From: Streptomyces sp. NBC_01241
GTDB taxonomy: Bacteria; Actinomycetota; Actinomycetes; Streptomycetales; Streptomycetaceae
DNA length: 64,000 nt
Direction of reading: 5' to 3'
Assembly (NCBI RefSeq): GCF_041435435.1
Contig: NZ_CP108494.1
Coordinates: forward strand, 7,598,501 to 7,662,500
A program made the translations under genes and the position numbers. Position 1 is the first letter of the stretch. Every line of letters begins with the position of its first letter. Shown one piece after another: positions 25,839-34,273 of the stretch. The notes below the pieces were generated by a model. The model was not told the origin of the DNA. It saw only the letters and a program-made list of their open reading frames with translations, and searched no databases.

Positions 25839-26720
25839 GTGACAACGCACTCGAACGTATCTGCGGGCTGGTATCCGGATCCGCACGGCGCGCCCCAGCT
25901 GCTGCGCTACTGGGACGGTTCCCAGTGGACCGAGCACACCAACCCGGCCGCCGGGCAGCAGCCCCAGGCCGCGGCCCAGGCGAGCCCCGCGCAGGCCCAG
26001 GCACCCGCGCAGGTGCCGCCGCAGCAGGCCGCCCCGCACCATCAGCAGGCCGCCCACCAGCAGGCGGCGGTCCCCTCCCGGCAGGGTGGGGTTCCCGGGC
26101 AGGGCGGTGCTCCCGGCGCCGGTTCGCTCTTCAACCAGCAGGTCCTGGTCGTGAACCAGAAGGCCAAGCTGATCGAGGTGACGAACGAGTACAGCGTCTT
26201 CGACCAGCACGGCAACACCATCGGCTCGGTCGTCCAGGTCGGCCAGAGCGCCCTGCGCAAGGTGCTGCGTTTCCTCACCAGCATCGACCAGTACCTGACC
26301 CACCGCCTGGAGATCCGGGACGCCTACGGTCAGCCGCAGCTCCTGCTGACCCGCCCGGCGAAGTTCATCAAGTCCAAGGTCATCGTGCAGCGCCCCGACG
26401 GGCAGCCGGTCGGCGAGATCGTCCAGCAGAACGCCATCGGCAAGATCAACTTCGCGATCATGGCCGACGGCCGGCAGATCGGCGCGATCAAGGCGGAGAA
26501 CTGGCGTGCCTGGAACTTCGCGATCGTCGACCACAACGACGCCGAGATAGCCCGGATCACCAAGACCTGGGAAGGCCTCGCGAAGACGCTGTTCACCACG
26601 GCGGACAACTATGTGCTGCAGATCCACTACCAGTTGCCCGAGCCGCTGCTGAGTCTCGTCGTGGCCACGGCCCTGACGGTGGACACCGCCCTCAAGCAGG
26701 ACGCCCGCGGCCTCGGCTGA
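25839..26720 (+). CDS. DUF2510 and phospholipid-scramblase/LURP-like protein
   Basis: A protein of 293 residues. Residues 10-36 hold the DUF2510 motif AGWYPDPHG...RYWDGSQWTEH, a short actinobacterial module near the N-terminus of many membrane-associated proteins. A Gln/Ala/Pro-rich linker (38-100) follows, then a tubby-like beta-barrel of the scramblase/LURP-one family (about 103-290; FNQQVLVVNQKAKLIEV, NAIGKINFAI). No membrane helix is evident. The fold binds lipid headgroups or DNA in other proteins; its job here is unknown. GTG 25839 is the start giving the family N-terminus. Confidence 0.8.
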   Translation: MTTHSNVSAGWYPDPHGAPQLLRYWDGSQWTEHTNPAAGQQPQAAAQASPAQAQAPAQVPPQQAAPHHQQAAHQQAAVPSRQGGVPGQGGAPGAGSLFNQQVLVVNQKAKLIEVTNEYSVFDQHGNTIGSVVQVGQSALRKVLRFLTSIDQYLTHRLEIRDAYGQPQLLLTRPAKFIKSKVIVQRPDGQPVGEIVQQNAIGKINFAIMADGRQIGAIKAENWRAWNFAIVDHNDAEIARITKTWEGLAKTLFTTADNYVLQIHYQLPEPLLSLVVATALTVDTALKQDARGLG

Positions 26721-26914
26721 GGGACGGGCGCGCGCCTGGTGGGGGCGGGCGGGTACGCGTCTGATGGAGACGGGCTCGGGTACCCGCCTGATGGGCGGGT
26801 GCGCCCGGTACCTCGTCATGTGCGTGCTCCCTTGCATGATCTGCCGCGCAAGGGAGGCGGACGGGGCAGGCGGACGGACCTGAAAGGGGTTCGCCGCCGT
26901 GCGATGATGCGCCC

Positions 26915-27523
26915 ATGCCGTACCTGGTGCCGCCCCTCATCCCGCCGGGGCGTCTCGCGGACTCCGCCCAACCGGCTCTTGCTGTCACCGACGACCTGCT
27001 TCTGCGGCCGTGGCGGTGCGAGGACGCACCGACAATCGTCGCTGCCTTCTCCGATCCGGCGATCCAGCACTGGCATCTGCGCCGGGCCGAAACCGAGGAC
27101 GAGGCGCGCGACTGGATCGAGCAGTGGCAGGACGCCTGGTACAGCGAGACCGGCGCCCACTGGGCCGTCGTACGTCCCGAGGGAGCGAGCAACGGGACCG
27201 GGGAGGTGCTCGGCCGGGTCTCGCTCCGTTCCCTGGTGCCGGCGATCGGCCTGGCGGAATGCTCCTATTGGGTACTGCCGGCCGCCCGCGGACGGGGCGT
27301 GGCGCCCCGGGCCGTGTCGGCGCTCGCACGCTGGGCCTTCGATGAGATCGGGTTCGAGCGGCTCGAACTCGCGCACTCCGTGCGGAACGAGGCGTCCTGC
27401 CGGGTGGCGGGCAAGACGGGCTTCGCCCTGGAGGGCACCCGGCGCCACTCCCATCTGCACGCCGACGGCTGGCACGACATGCATCTGCACGCCAGGCTCC
27501 GCGGGGACGACGCGAACGGCTGA
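26915..27523 (+). CDS. GNAT-family acetyltransferase, RimJ/RimL type
   Basis: A protein of 202 residues with a GNAT fold of the ribosomal-protein-alanine acetyltransferase type: LLLRPWRCEDAPTIVAAF at the start of the fold, CSYWVLPAARGRGVAPRAV (acetyl-CoA loop, about 113-131), and ELAHSVRNEASCRVAGKTGF (about 150-169). It transfers an acetyl group to an amine; the target cannot be told. It stands alone; the preceding 194 bases hold no convincing gene. Confidence 0.85.
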   Translation: MPYLVPPLIPPGRLADSAQPALAVTDDLLLRPWRCEDAPTIVAAFSDPAIQHWHLRRAETEDEARDWIEQWQDAWYSETGAHWAVVRPEGASNGTGEVLGRVSLRSLVPAIGLAECSYWVLPAARGRGVAPRAVSALARWAFDEIGFERLELAHSVRNEASCRVAGKTGFALEGTRRHSHLHADGWHDMHLHARLRGDDANG

Positions 27524-27576
27524 CCGCGACGGAGGCGGTGCCGGCCGTTCGCGTCGTCCCCGTGGAGTGGCGCCGT

Positions 27577-29085
27577 TCAGTCCCGTTCGACGTCCACCTC
27601 GGTGAGCCGCGCATACCGCTCGGGGTCGGTGCGGCGGATGCGCAGGGCCACCACGAACCCGGCCACGAGCACCACAGGCAGCGGCACCAGCAGCGCCGCA
27701 TTGACCGCACCCGTGCGCCCGGTGAGCAGATCGAAGTGGAGCGTCGCGAGCACCGACAGGACCGCGAGACCCGCGAAGGCGATCAGCGGTGCGACCGCGA
27801 CCCGCCAGACCGACATGCCGCACCGGTCACGGCGGAAGAAGAAACAGACGGCGAGCGCTGCCAGCGCCTGCATGATCATGATGCCGAGGACGCCGGTGCT
27901 GTTGGTCCACAGGAAGATCTCGAAGTACGGATCCGCGCCGATCAGCGCACCGCCCACCACGATCACAAGGCCGAAGACGGTCTGTGTGACGACTGCTGTC
28001 ACCGGTGAGCCCTGCCGGGGCGACACCCGGCCCAGCCGGCGCGGCAGCAGGCCCTCGCGGCCCAGAGCGTAGAGGTAGCGGGCCGCGGCATTGTGGAAGG
28101 CGAGGGTGGCGGCGAACGCGCTGACCACGATCAGCACATGCATGGAGTCGGCGAGCCACCGGCCGACGAACTGGTCGGCCGCGTGGAACGTCAACTGCGG
28201 GCCGTCCGACGACCGGGCCATCGTGACCGATTCCTCGGTGCCGAAGCTGCCCATCAGGATCCACACCCCGGCGGCGTAGAACAGCGCCAGGAATCCGATC
28301 GCGACGAAGGTGGCGCGAGGCACCGTGCGCTCCGGGCTGCGGGCCTCCTCGGCGTAGATCGCGGTCGCCTCGAAGCCCGTGAACGCGCCGATGACCAGGA
28401 CGAACATCCCGGCCATGCCGCCGGAGGAGGCCAGTACGGACGGATCGAAGGACGTGATGTCCAGGGCGTCGGTGCCCCGGTCCGCCAGCACCCCGACATC
28501 CATCACCAGCAGCACCAGGACCTCCAGGACCAGCGCAACCCCCAGCACCTTCGCGCTCAGTGTGACCCGCAGCCAGCCCAGCACCCCGGTGCCCAGTACG
28601 CAGAGGGTCGACAGCGGCCACCAGGGCAGTTCCGCACCGGTGAGATCGCTCAGGGTCGTCGAGGCGAAGTAGCCGAACCCGGCGGCGACACCGGGGGCGA
28701 CGAGGTTGTACGAGAGCGTCGCCAGGTAGGCGGTGGCGACGCCGAGCGTCCGCCCGAGGCCCCGGGCGACGTACGCGTAGAAGGCTCCGGCGTTGCGTAC
28801 ATAGCGGCTCATCGCGGTGAACCCGGCGGCGAACAGCACCAGCAGTGCACCGGAGACGAGATAGCCGAGCGGGGTGCCCGGACCGCCGATGCCGATGGCG
28901 AACGGCGCGACACCGGCCAGCACGGTGAGCGGCGCGGCCGCCGCCACGACGAAGAAGACCAGATCGAAGGTGCCGATCTGCCCCTTGGCGAGGCGCCCCG
29001 CCGAACCGCCGGACGGCGGGGCGCTATCCGGGAGGTCGGAGGAGGGGGAGGCGGCCGGCGGGACGGCCGTCGAGGGTTGCGTCAT
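27577..29085 (-). CDS. APC-superfamily amino acid/amine permease
   Basis: A protein of 502 residues with about twelve membrane segments and the APC start motif KGQIGTFDLVFFVVAAAAPL. Other family segments: GGPGTPLGYL, FVLVIGAFTGFEATAIYAEE, FHNAAARYLYALGREGLLP. Typical substrates are amino acids, polyamines or purine-like compounds. It diverges from a GntR regulator and amidohydrolase, so it probably imports the compound they process. ATG 29085 follows GAGGAA; the 18 residues upstream in frame were excluded. Confidence 0.85.
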   Translation of the reverse strand: MTQPSTAVPPAASPSSDLPDSAPPSGGSAGRLAKGQIGTFDLVFFVVAAAAPLTVLAGVAPFAIGIGGPGTPLGYLVSGALLVLFAAGFTAMSRYVRNAGAFYAYVARGLGRTLGVATAYLATLSYNLVAPGVAAGFGYFASTTLSDLTGAELPWWPLSTLCVLGTGVLGWLRVTLSAKVLGVALVLEVLVLLVMDVGVLADRGTDALDITSFDPSVLASSGGMAGMFVLVIGAFTGFEATAIYAEEARSPERTVPRATFVAIGFLALFYAAGVWILMGSFGTEESVTMARSSDGPQLTFHAADQFVGRWLADSMHVLIVVSAFAATLAFHNAAARYLYALGREGLLPRRLGRVSPRQGSPVTAVVTQTVFGLVIVVGGALIGADPYFEIFLWTNSTGVLGIMIMQALAALAVCFFFRRDRCGMSVWRVAVAPLIAFAGLAVLSVLATLHFDLLTGRTGAVNAALLVPLPVVLVAGFVVALRIRRTDPERYARLTEVDVERD

Positions 29086-29204
29086 CGGTGGTTCCTCAGG
29101 TGCGAACGGGCGGCTGGACGCCGAAGCCGATGCCTGCATCAGGCATGGGTCAGTGGAAAAGACCAGTTCAGGGCGGCCGGATTGGGCGCGGCGCTCAAGC
29201 TATC

Positions 29205-29221
29205 TGGTATACCGAATACCA
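29205..29221. promoter_or_regulatory. GntR-type operator
   Basis: Perfect inverted repeat TGGTAT (29205-29210), five-base spacer, ATACCA (29216-29221), between the divergent permease and GntR genes. FadR/VanR-class regulators bind TGGT-ACCA half-sites of this form. It most likely serves the regulator encoded at 29312. Confidence 0.6.
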
Positions 29222-29311
29222 AGCAAGGGTCTACGGAACCTTTCCGGAATCTGCGATGATCACGGCACGGCAGCCGGAAGAGACCGGCTCCGACGGGCAG
29301 GGAGCGAGTCC

Positions 29312-30037
29312 ATGAGCAGCAGCCGAACCGCCGGCCTCACCGCCACCATCGGTGCGGCACATCAGTCGCTGCGCGACCAGGTCTATGTGGAACTGCGCGA
29401 GAGGATCATCGACGGCCGCTACCCCTCCGGGCACCGGGTCGTCGAACGGGAACTCGCGGACGAGCTGGGGGTGTCCCGTATCCCCGTACGGGAAGCCATC
29501 CAGCGACTGGAGACCGAGGGATTCATCGCTGCGCTGGCACGGAAGGGCGCGTTCGTCGCCCCGCTCGGCCCGGTCGAGGCCGCGGACTTCTTCGACATCC
29601 GGGAACACCTGGAGGCGCTGGCGGCCTCGCTGGCCGCCCGGCGCGCCGACCGGGACGGCCTGCGCACCCTGGAAAGACTCCTGAACCGCGCCCGCCGCGT
29701 CGCGGACTCCTCCCGCCGGACCCGCGAACTGAGCTCGGTCCATGCAGACTTCCATCAGCAGATCGTCGTCATGTCCGGCAATCCGCTGCTCCAGGGCCTG
29801 ATGGCGCCGCTCGACGGCCGGTTGCGCCGGCTCTTCAGCCTCACCTCCGAGCCGGGCGACGCTCCCGTGATGTGCGGTGAGCACGAACTGCTCTACGAGG
29901 CGATCAGGAGCGGCGACGCGGAGGCGGCGGAGCAGATCGCCCGCCGTCATGTGGCCGGAACGCGCGAGACCGCGATGCAGATGCTCGCCGCCGCCACCGA
30001 TGAACCCACGGATCCCGATCCCCAGCACCGGCCCTGA
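29312..30037 (+). CDS. GntR-family regulator, FadR/FCD subclass
   Basis: A protein of 241 residues: winged helix at about 18-85 (LRDQVYVELRERIIDGRYP, ELGVSRIPVREAIQRLETEGF) and an FCD ligand domain (about 90-225) with the metal-binding histidines in VHADFHQQIV and GEHELLYEAI/ARRHV. FCD regulators sense carboxylic acids or their derivatives. ATG 29312 follows AGGGAGCG. It is co-directional with the amidohydrolase 55 bases downstream and divergent from the permease; the operator at 29205 lies between. Confidence 0.88.
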   Translation: MSSSRTAGLTATIGAAHQSLRDQVYVELRERIIDGRYPSGHRVVERELADELGVSRIPVREAIQRLETEGFIAALARKGAFVAPLGPVEAADFFDIREHLEALAASLAARRADRDGLRTLERLLNRARRVADSSRRTRELSSVHADFHQQIVVMSGNPLLQGLMAPLDGRLRRLFSLTSEPGDAPVMCGEHELLYEAIRSGDAEAAEQIARRHVAGTRETAMQMLAAATDEPTDPDPQHRP

Positions 30038-30092
30038 CCAAGGCGCCCATCCCGCGCACGACGTCGCGCACCACATAAGGAGACCCCGCCCC

Positions 30093-31295
30093 ATGGCGAC
30101 GCCCGCCCCCGCCTGCCCCCATGTCCTGTTCACCGCCGTCCGGTCCCTCGACGGGCGCACCTGTGACCTGCTGGTCTCCGACGGCCGGATCGCCGCGTAC
30201 GACCCGGCGGAGCTGCCCGACGGCTGCCTGACCGTGGACGCCGCGGGAGCCCTCGCCCTGCCCTCGCCCGTCGACGCGCACATCCACCCCGACAAGTCGA
30301 CCTGGGGCGGGCCCTGGCTGAGCCGCGAACCCGCCGGGACGCTCCGTGACCTGATCGAGGGCGATGTCCGGGCCAGGACAGCCTTCACGACTCCGGTGGA
30401 GGAGCGGGCAGGGGCACTCATGGACCGGGCCATCGCCCGTGGCACCCGCGCCATGCGGGCCCATGTGGATGTCGCCCCCGTCCACGGCCTCTCCGGGGTG
30501 CACGGGGTGCGGGCGGCGGCCGATGCCCGCAAGGACCTCCTCGACGTCCAGATCGTCGCCTTCCCCCAGCTCGGGCTATTGAGCGAGCCCGGCACCGCCG
30601 ACCTCATGGAGCAGGCCCTGTCCGAGGGGGCCGACGTCGTCGGCGGCCTCGACCCGATCGGCATCGACGACGACATGGACGGCCAGTTGGACTTCGTGTT
30701 CGGGCTGGCCGCCCGCAAGCGCGTACCGGTCGACATCCACCTGCACGATGGCGGGCCCGCCGGCCTGCGCCAGGTCACCGAGATCGCCCGGCGTACCGTC
30801 GCTGCCGGGATGCAGGGACGCGTCACCCTCGGCCACGCCTTCGCCGTGGCCGAGCTCGGGGGCGACGAACGCGACGCCATGGCGGCGCGGTTGGCCGGCG
30901 CCGGCGTCTCCCTGGTCACCTGTGCCCTGGGCGGTGACCCGGTCCTGGACCCCGCACGGCTCACCCCGCATGGCGTGCGGGTGGCCGTCGGCTCGGACGG
31001 CGTGCGCGATGCCTGGACGCCGTTCGGTGACGGCGACATGCTCGCCCGGGCCCATCTGCTCGCCTACCGCACGGATGCCCGCACCGATGCCGAACTCGCC
31101 GCCTGCTACGAGGCGGTGGCCCAGGGCGGCGCCTCCCTGCTCGGTCTGCCCGCCTCCCGGTTGGAGACCGGAGACCCGGCCGACTTCGTTCTGGTAGCCG
31201 CCGGTTCGCTGCCCGAGGCAGTCGTGGACCGCCCGATTCCGTCCATGGTCGTACGGGCCGGCCGGGTCATCGCCCGCGGGGGCCGGCTGATCTAG
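30093..31295 (+). CDS. Amidohydrolase, cytosine-deaminase-like
   Basis: A metal-dependent hydrolase of 400 residues. Seen: the metal-binding HxH in PVDAHIHPDKSTWGG (about 61-75), DIHLHDGG (about 217), GHAFAV (about 249), and the catalytic Asp region GSDGVRDAWTPFGDGDM (about 300-316). These fit the cytosine deaminase branch of the superfamily, which deaminates or opens pyrimidine- and related rings. The true substrate is uncertain. It follows its GntR regulator and has a good AAGGAGA ribosome site. Confidence 0.8.
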   Translation: MATPAPACPHVLFTAVRSLDGRTCDLLVSDGRIAAYDPAELPDGCLTVDAAGALALPSPVDAHIHPDKSTWGGPWLSREPAGTLRDLIEGDVRARTAFTTPVEERAGALMDRAIARGTRAMRAHVDVAPVHGLSGVHGVRAAADARKDLLDVQIVAFPQLGLLSEPGTADLMEQALSEGADVVGGLDPIGIDDDMDGQLDFVFGLAARKRVPVDIHLHDGGPAGLRQVTEIARRTVAAGMQGRVTLGHAFAVAELGGDERDAMAARLAGAGVSLVTCALGGDPVLDPARLTPHGVRVAVGSDGVRDAWTPFGDGDMLARAHLLAYRTDARTDAELAACYEAVAQGGASLLGLPASRLETGDPADFVLVAAGSLPEAVVDRPIPSMVVRAGRVIARGGRLI

Positions 31296-31335
31296 TGCCG
31301 CGACCGGCAATGTTTGCCCGGAAGGAGCGTCGTCC

Positions 31336-31519
31336 AGTGCGTGCGATCGCAAGGCGGCCGGAAGTCCTTGGACGGCGTCTCCCCTGCTTGAACGAAGTCG
31401 AGAGCTTGGGGAAGGAGCTACCAGGGCTTTTGGCCAACGCAGAAGGGGGTCCCCCTGGCCCTCAAGGCCTTGGGGGAGTGCGTGCTGGGCGGCGCGACGG
31501 GGCAAAGCTTGCCGGGAGG
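31336..31519 (+). repeat. Intergenic repeat, copy A
   Basis: The 289-base gap 31296-31584 holds no gene. It contains GTGCGTGCG...GCAAGGCGGCCGGA (from 31336), CTCCCCTGCTTGAACGAAGT joined to CGAGAGCTTGGGGAAGGAGC (about 31379-31418), and GGCGGCGCGACGGGGCA...GCCGGGAGGGG (31491-31519). Each block recurs in the same orientation at 33058-33235, but the third comes first there. The CTCCCC...GGGGAAG block can fold on itself. I recall similar blocks as a scattered intergenic repeat in Streptomyces. Confidence 0.6.
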
Positions 31520-31584
31520 GGCACTAGCCAGGGCCTCTCGTTCGCACCGTGCCGCACGAAAGACCCCAGGGTCCACCGGGCCGG

Positions 31585-32982
31585 TCAGCCGCGGTCGAGG
31601 GCGCGGTCGGTGAGGGAACCCGCGCAGCCGGTGTAGCGGGCGGGATCGGCCAGTTCGGACAGATCGAGACCGGCGAGTTCGGGTTCCTCGTCCAGCACGT
31701 CGGCGAGGACGTCGGCCAGATCCGTGGTCTCCGCGCGGGCCCGGGCGGCGGCGTTCACCAGAACCTCCTTGGCACGCTTGCGGCCGATCCGCTCGGCGAA
31801 CACGGCGGCCAGCCGCTCCGCGACGATCAGCCCGTCGGTGAGCTGGAGATTCTCCCGCATGGCGTACGGGACGACCCGCAGCCCGTCGGTGAGTTCGGCC
31901 GCCGCGTACGCGGCCCCGCCGACGAGCCGCAGCAGCTCGCGCAGCGGCTCCCATTCCGCGTGCCACGCCCCGGCCGGCCGCTCGTCCTCGGCGACGAGCG
32001 AGCCGTACAGCGTCGCCGCCAGGCCCGGAGCGCGGCGAGCGGCCGCCACGATGAGGGTGGCACGCACCGGGTTGGCCTTCTGCGGAATGGTGGACGAGCC
32101 ACCGCCCTGCCCCTCGGTCACCTCGCCGATCTCGGTACGGGACAGGGTGAGCACGTCGGCCGCCAGCTTGCCGAGCGCACCGGCCGTGAAGGCGAGCGCG
32201 CCCGCCAGGTCCGCGATCGGGGTCCGCAGGTTGTGCCACGGCAACAGCGGTTCGGCCAGGCCGAGTTCGTTCGCGAATGCCTGGAGCAGGGGCAGCCCAG
32301 GTCCGTCGTCCTCGGCGGCAACGGTGCCGGACGCTTCGGCGCCGGCATCGGCTGCGCCCACGGGCGTGAAGGCGCCGAAGACGGCCAACGTGCCTGCCGC
32401 GCCACCGAGTTGTGCGGGAAGCGACTCCCGTACGGCGGACAGGCGGTCCCGTGCGTCGAGGATCAGCGCACGCCACCCCGCCGCCTTCAGCCCGAAGGTG
32501 GTCGGCACGGCGTGCTGGGTGAGCGTACGGCCGGCCATCGGGGTGTTGCGGTGGGCGACGGCCAGCCGGGCCACCGCGTCCGCGGCCCGCACCAGATCGT
32601 CGAGCACCGGGGCCAGGGTCCGCGCGGCGACCAGCATGGCGGCCGTATCGAGGATGTCCTGGCTGGTGGCGCCCCGGTGCACGTACGGGACGACATCGGG
32701 CTCCACCGCGGCGGCCAGGTCGGCGACCAGCGGAATGACCGGATTGCCGTCCGTACGGGCGCGCAGCGCCAGGCTCCGTACCTCGAACCGGCTCGCGTCG
32801 GCCGCCGCCGCGGTCACCGCCCGCCCGGCCCCGGCGGGCGCGAGCCCGCAGCCGGCCTGGGCGCGGGTGAGCGCGGCCTCGGCGTCGAGCATCGCCTGCA
32901 GAAAGGCGCGGTCGCTGGTGGCCGCCTCGGCGGGGGTGCCGGCCCGCCCGGGGGCGAGCAGTCCGGCATCGCTCTCGTACAT
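31585..32982 (-). CDS. pcaB: 3-carboxy-cis,cis-muconate cycloisomerase-type lyase
   Basis: A protein of 465 residues of the fumarase/aspartase superfamily. Seen: the superfamily signature GGGSSTIPQKANP (about 275-290), the catalytic-region YVHRGATSQDILDT (PcaB/adenylosuccinate-lyase type), and GRTLTQHAVPTTFG. The closest named type is PcaB of the protocatechuate branch of the beta-ketoadipate pathway, but no other pca gene is in the window. A related lyase role is therefore possible. ATG 32982 follows CTGGAG; the in-frame extension upstream runs into repeat DNA. It is flanked on both sides by copies of the same intergenic repeat. Confidence 0.78.
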   Translation of the reverse strand: MYESDAGLLAPGRAGTPAEAATSDRAFLQAMLDAEAALTRAQAGCGLAPAGAGRAVTAAAADASRFEVRSLALRARTDGNPVIPLVADLAAAVEPDVVPYVHRGATSQDILDTAAMLVAARTLAPVLDDLVRAADAVARLAVAHRNTPMAGRTLTQHAVPTTFGLKAAGWRALILDARDRLSAVRESLPAQLGGAAGTLAVFGAFTPVGAADAGAEASGTVAAEDDGPGLPLLQAFANELGLAEPLLPWHNLRTPIADLAGALAFTAGALGKLAADVLTLSRTEIGEVTEGQGGGSSTIPQKANPVRATLIVAAARRAPGLAATLYGSLVAEDERPAGAWHAEWEPLRELLRLVGGAAYAAAELTDGLRVVPYAMRENLQLTDGLIVAERLAAVFAERIGRKRAKEVLVNAAARARAETTDLADVLADVLDEEPELAGLDLSELADPARYTGCAGSLTDRALDRG

Positions 32983-33057
32983 CAGCTGAACTCCAGGAAG
33001 ACCGTTCGCCGTTCCCGCCGACAGGCGGATGCCGAACCGATGGATACGCGGGGTCCG

Positions 33058-33235
33058 TGCGTGCCGGGCGGCGCGACGGGGCAATGCTCGCCGGGAGGGG
33101 CGCAGGAGGGTGCTGAAGATCTCGGCCGGATCAGCGAGCGGCGTCCGGTGCGTGCAGCTGCAAGGCGCCGAAGCGGCCTCAGATGGGGCCTCCCCTGCTC
33201 GAACGCAGTTGAGAGCTTGGGGAAGGAGCTATCAG
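33058..33235 (+). repeat. Intergenic repeat, copy B
   Basis: The 322-base gap 32983-33304 holds no gene. Seen: GTGCGTGCCGGGCGGCGCGA, then CGGGGCAATGCTCGCCGGGAG (33058-33100), then CTCCCCTGCTCGAACGCAGT joined to TGAGAGCTTGGGGAAGGAGC (33187-33226). These match copy A with few changes. The two copies bracket the pcaB-like gene in direct orientation, so recombination between them would delete it. Confidence 0.6.
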
Positions 33236-33304
33236 GTCGTTTTGGCAACGCCGCAGATGTGCGTGCCAGGCGTCGGGAGCCCGGCCAAGATCTTCAGCAC
33301 CCTC

Positions 33305-34072
33305 CTAGCCTTCGTCGCCCGCCCGGTGGATGCCGAACGCCGCGCCCTGCGGGTCCCGGATCACCGCGATCCGCGGCCCGACCGGAACGTCCGTCGGCGG
33401 CATCAGCAGCTCGCCGCCCGCCCCCTGCGCGGTGGCCGCCGCCGCGTCGACGTCCGGCACGGCGAAGTAGGGCAGCCAGCTCGGCTGCGCCTCCGGCGGG
33501 AACCTGTCGTCCATGATCAGCAGGCCGCCGAAGTCCTCGCCGGCCACGCCCCACTGCGGATACCTCCCGGAAGGGGCGTTCACCGTCCATCCGAAGACCG
33601 CGGGATAGAAAGCGAGCGCCGAGTCGGCCTGTCGGGTGACGAGTTCGACCCAGCCGAGCGCGCCCGGGGCGTTCAGCAGCTCGGCACCGGCGAAGGCGCG
33701 CCCCTGCCACAACGAGAACACCGCGCCCGACGGATCCGCGACCACCGCGAACCTGCCCTGGTCGAACACGTCCATCGGGCCGACCAGCAGCGAGCCGCCC
33801 GCCGACCTCACCTTTTCGACCGTGGCGTCGGTGTCCTCGGTCGCGAACGCAATCGTCCAGGCGGGTGGCTGTCCCGGCTGGTAGAGGGGGCTGAGCGCGG
33901 CCACGCGCGCGTCCGCGAGGTGCGCCATGGTGTAGCCGCCCGCCTCCTCGCGCGGGTCGGTCTCGGGGCGCCACCCGAAGAGTGCCGCGTAGAACGACTT
34001 GGCCGCGGGGATGTCGGGGGTACTCAGCTCGACCCAGCAGGGACCGCCGGGCACCGGTGCGGTGAGCTTCAT
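33305..34072 (-). CDS. Two-domain glyoxalase/VOC-fold protein
   Basis: A protein of 255 residues made of two vicinal-oxygen-chelate domains (about 8-118 and 130-250). Seen: GPCWVELSTPDIPAAKSFYA then LFGW in the first, and LGWVELVTRQADSALAFY then VFGW in the second, each ending with a DP-GA-F strand (ADPSGAVFSLWQG; RDPQGAAFGIH). The family includes glyoxalases, dioxygenases and drug-binding proteins; function is open. ATG 34072 follows AGGAAA. It overlaps no neighbour. Confidence 0.82.
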   Translation of the reverse strand: MKLTAPVPGGPCWVELSTPDIPAAKSFYAALFGWRPETDPREEAGGYTMAHLADARVAALSPLYQPGQPPAWTIAFATEDTDATVEKVRSAGGSLLVGPMDVFDQGRFAVVADPSGAVFSLWQGRAFAGAELLNAPGALGWVELVTRQADSALAFYPAVFGWTVNAPSGRYPQWGVAGEDFGGLLIMDDRFPPEAQPSWLPYFAVPDVDAAAATAQGAGGELLMPPTDVPVGPRIAVIRDPQGAAFGIHRAGDEG

Positions 34073-34245
34073 TCGGTTTCCTCCATGGACGGGCGGATGC
34101 GTGGACGGGCCGATGGGCGGACGGCCGGATACGTGGACGTACCGATGCGTGACTCTCTGTCCTTGTGTCTGAACGCTATTGCTTCGCGGAGAGGTCAGCC
34201 ATCGGTGTCGTGCGGCAGGGGCGCCGGAAGGAGGGTGATGTTTTA

Positions 34246-34260
34246 CAGGTGTAATACCTG
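34246..34260. promoter_or_regulatory. Probable MarR operator at the exporter start
   Basis: Perfect inverted repeat CAGGT (34246-34250), five bases, ACCTG (34256-34260), in an AT-rich patch 13 bases before the GTG start of the exporter gene. No ribosome site separates it from the start, so the transcript may be leaderless. Likely bound by the MarR protein at 36001. Confidence 0.5.
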
Positions 34261-34273
34261 CTAAAGTGTTTGG

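Noticed and set aside
31549..33516. Long plus-strand frame across the pcaB-like gene
   Set aside because: Antisense to a gene with the GSSTIPQKANP signature and runs through intergenic repeats.
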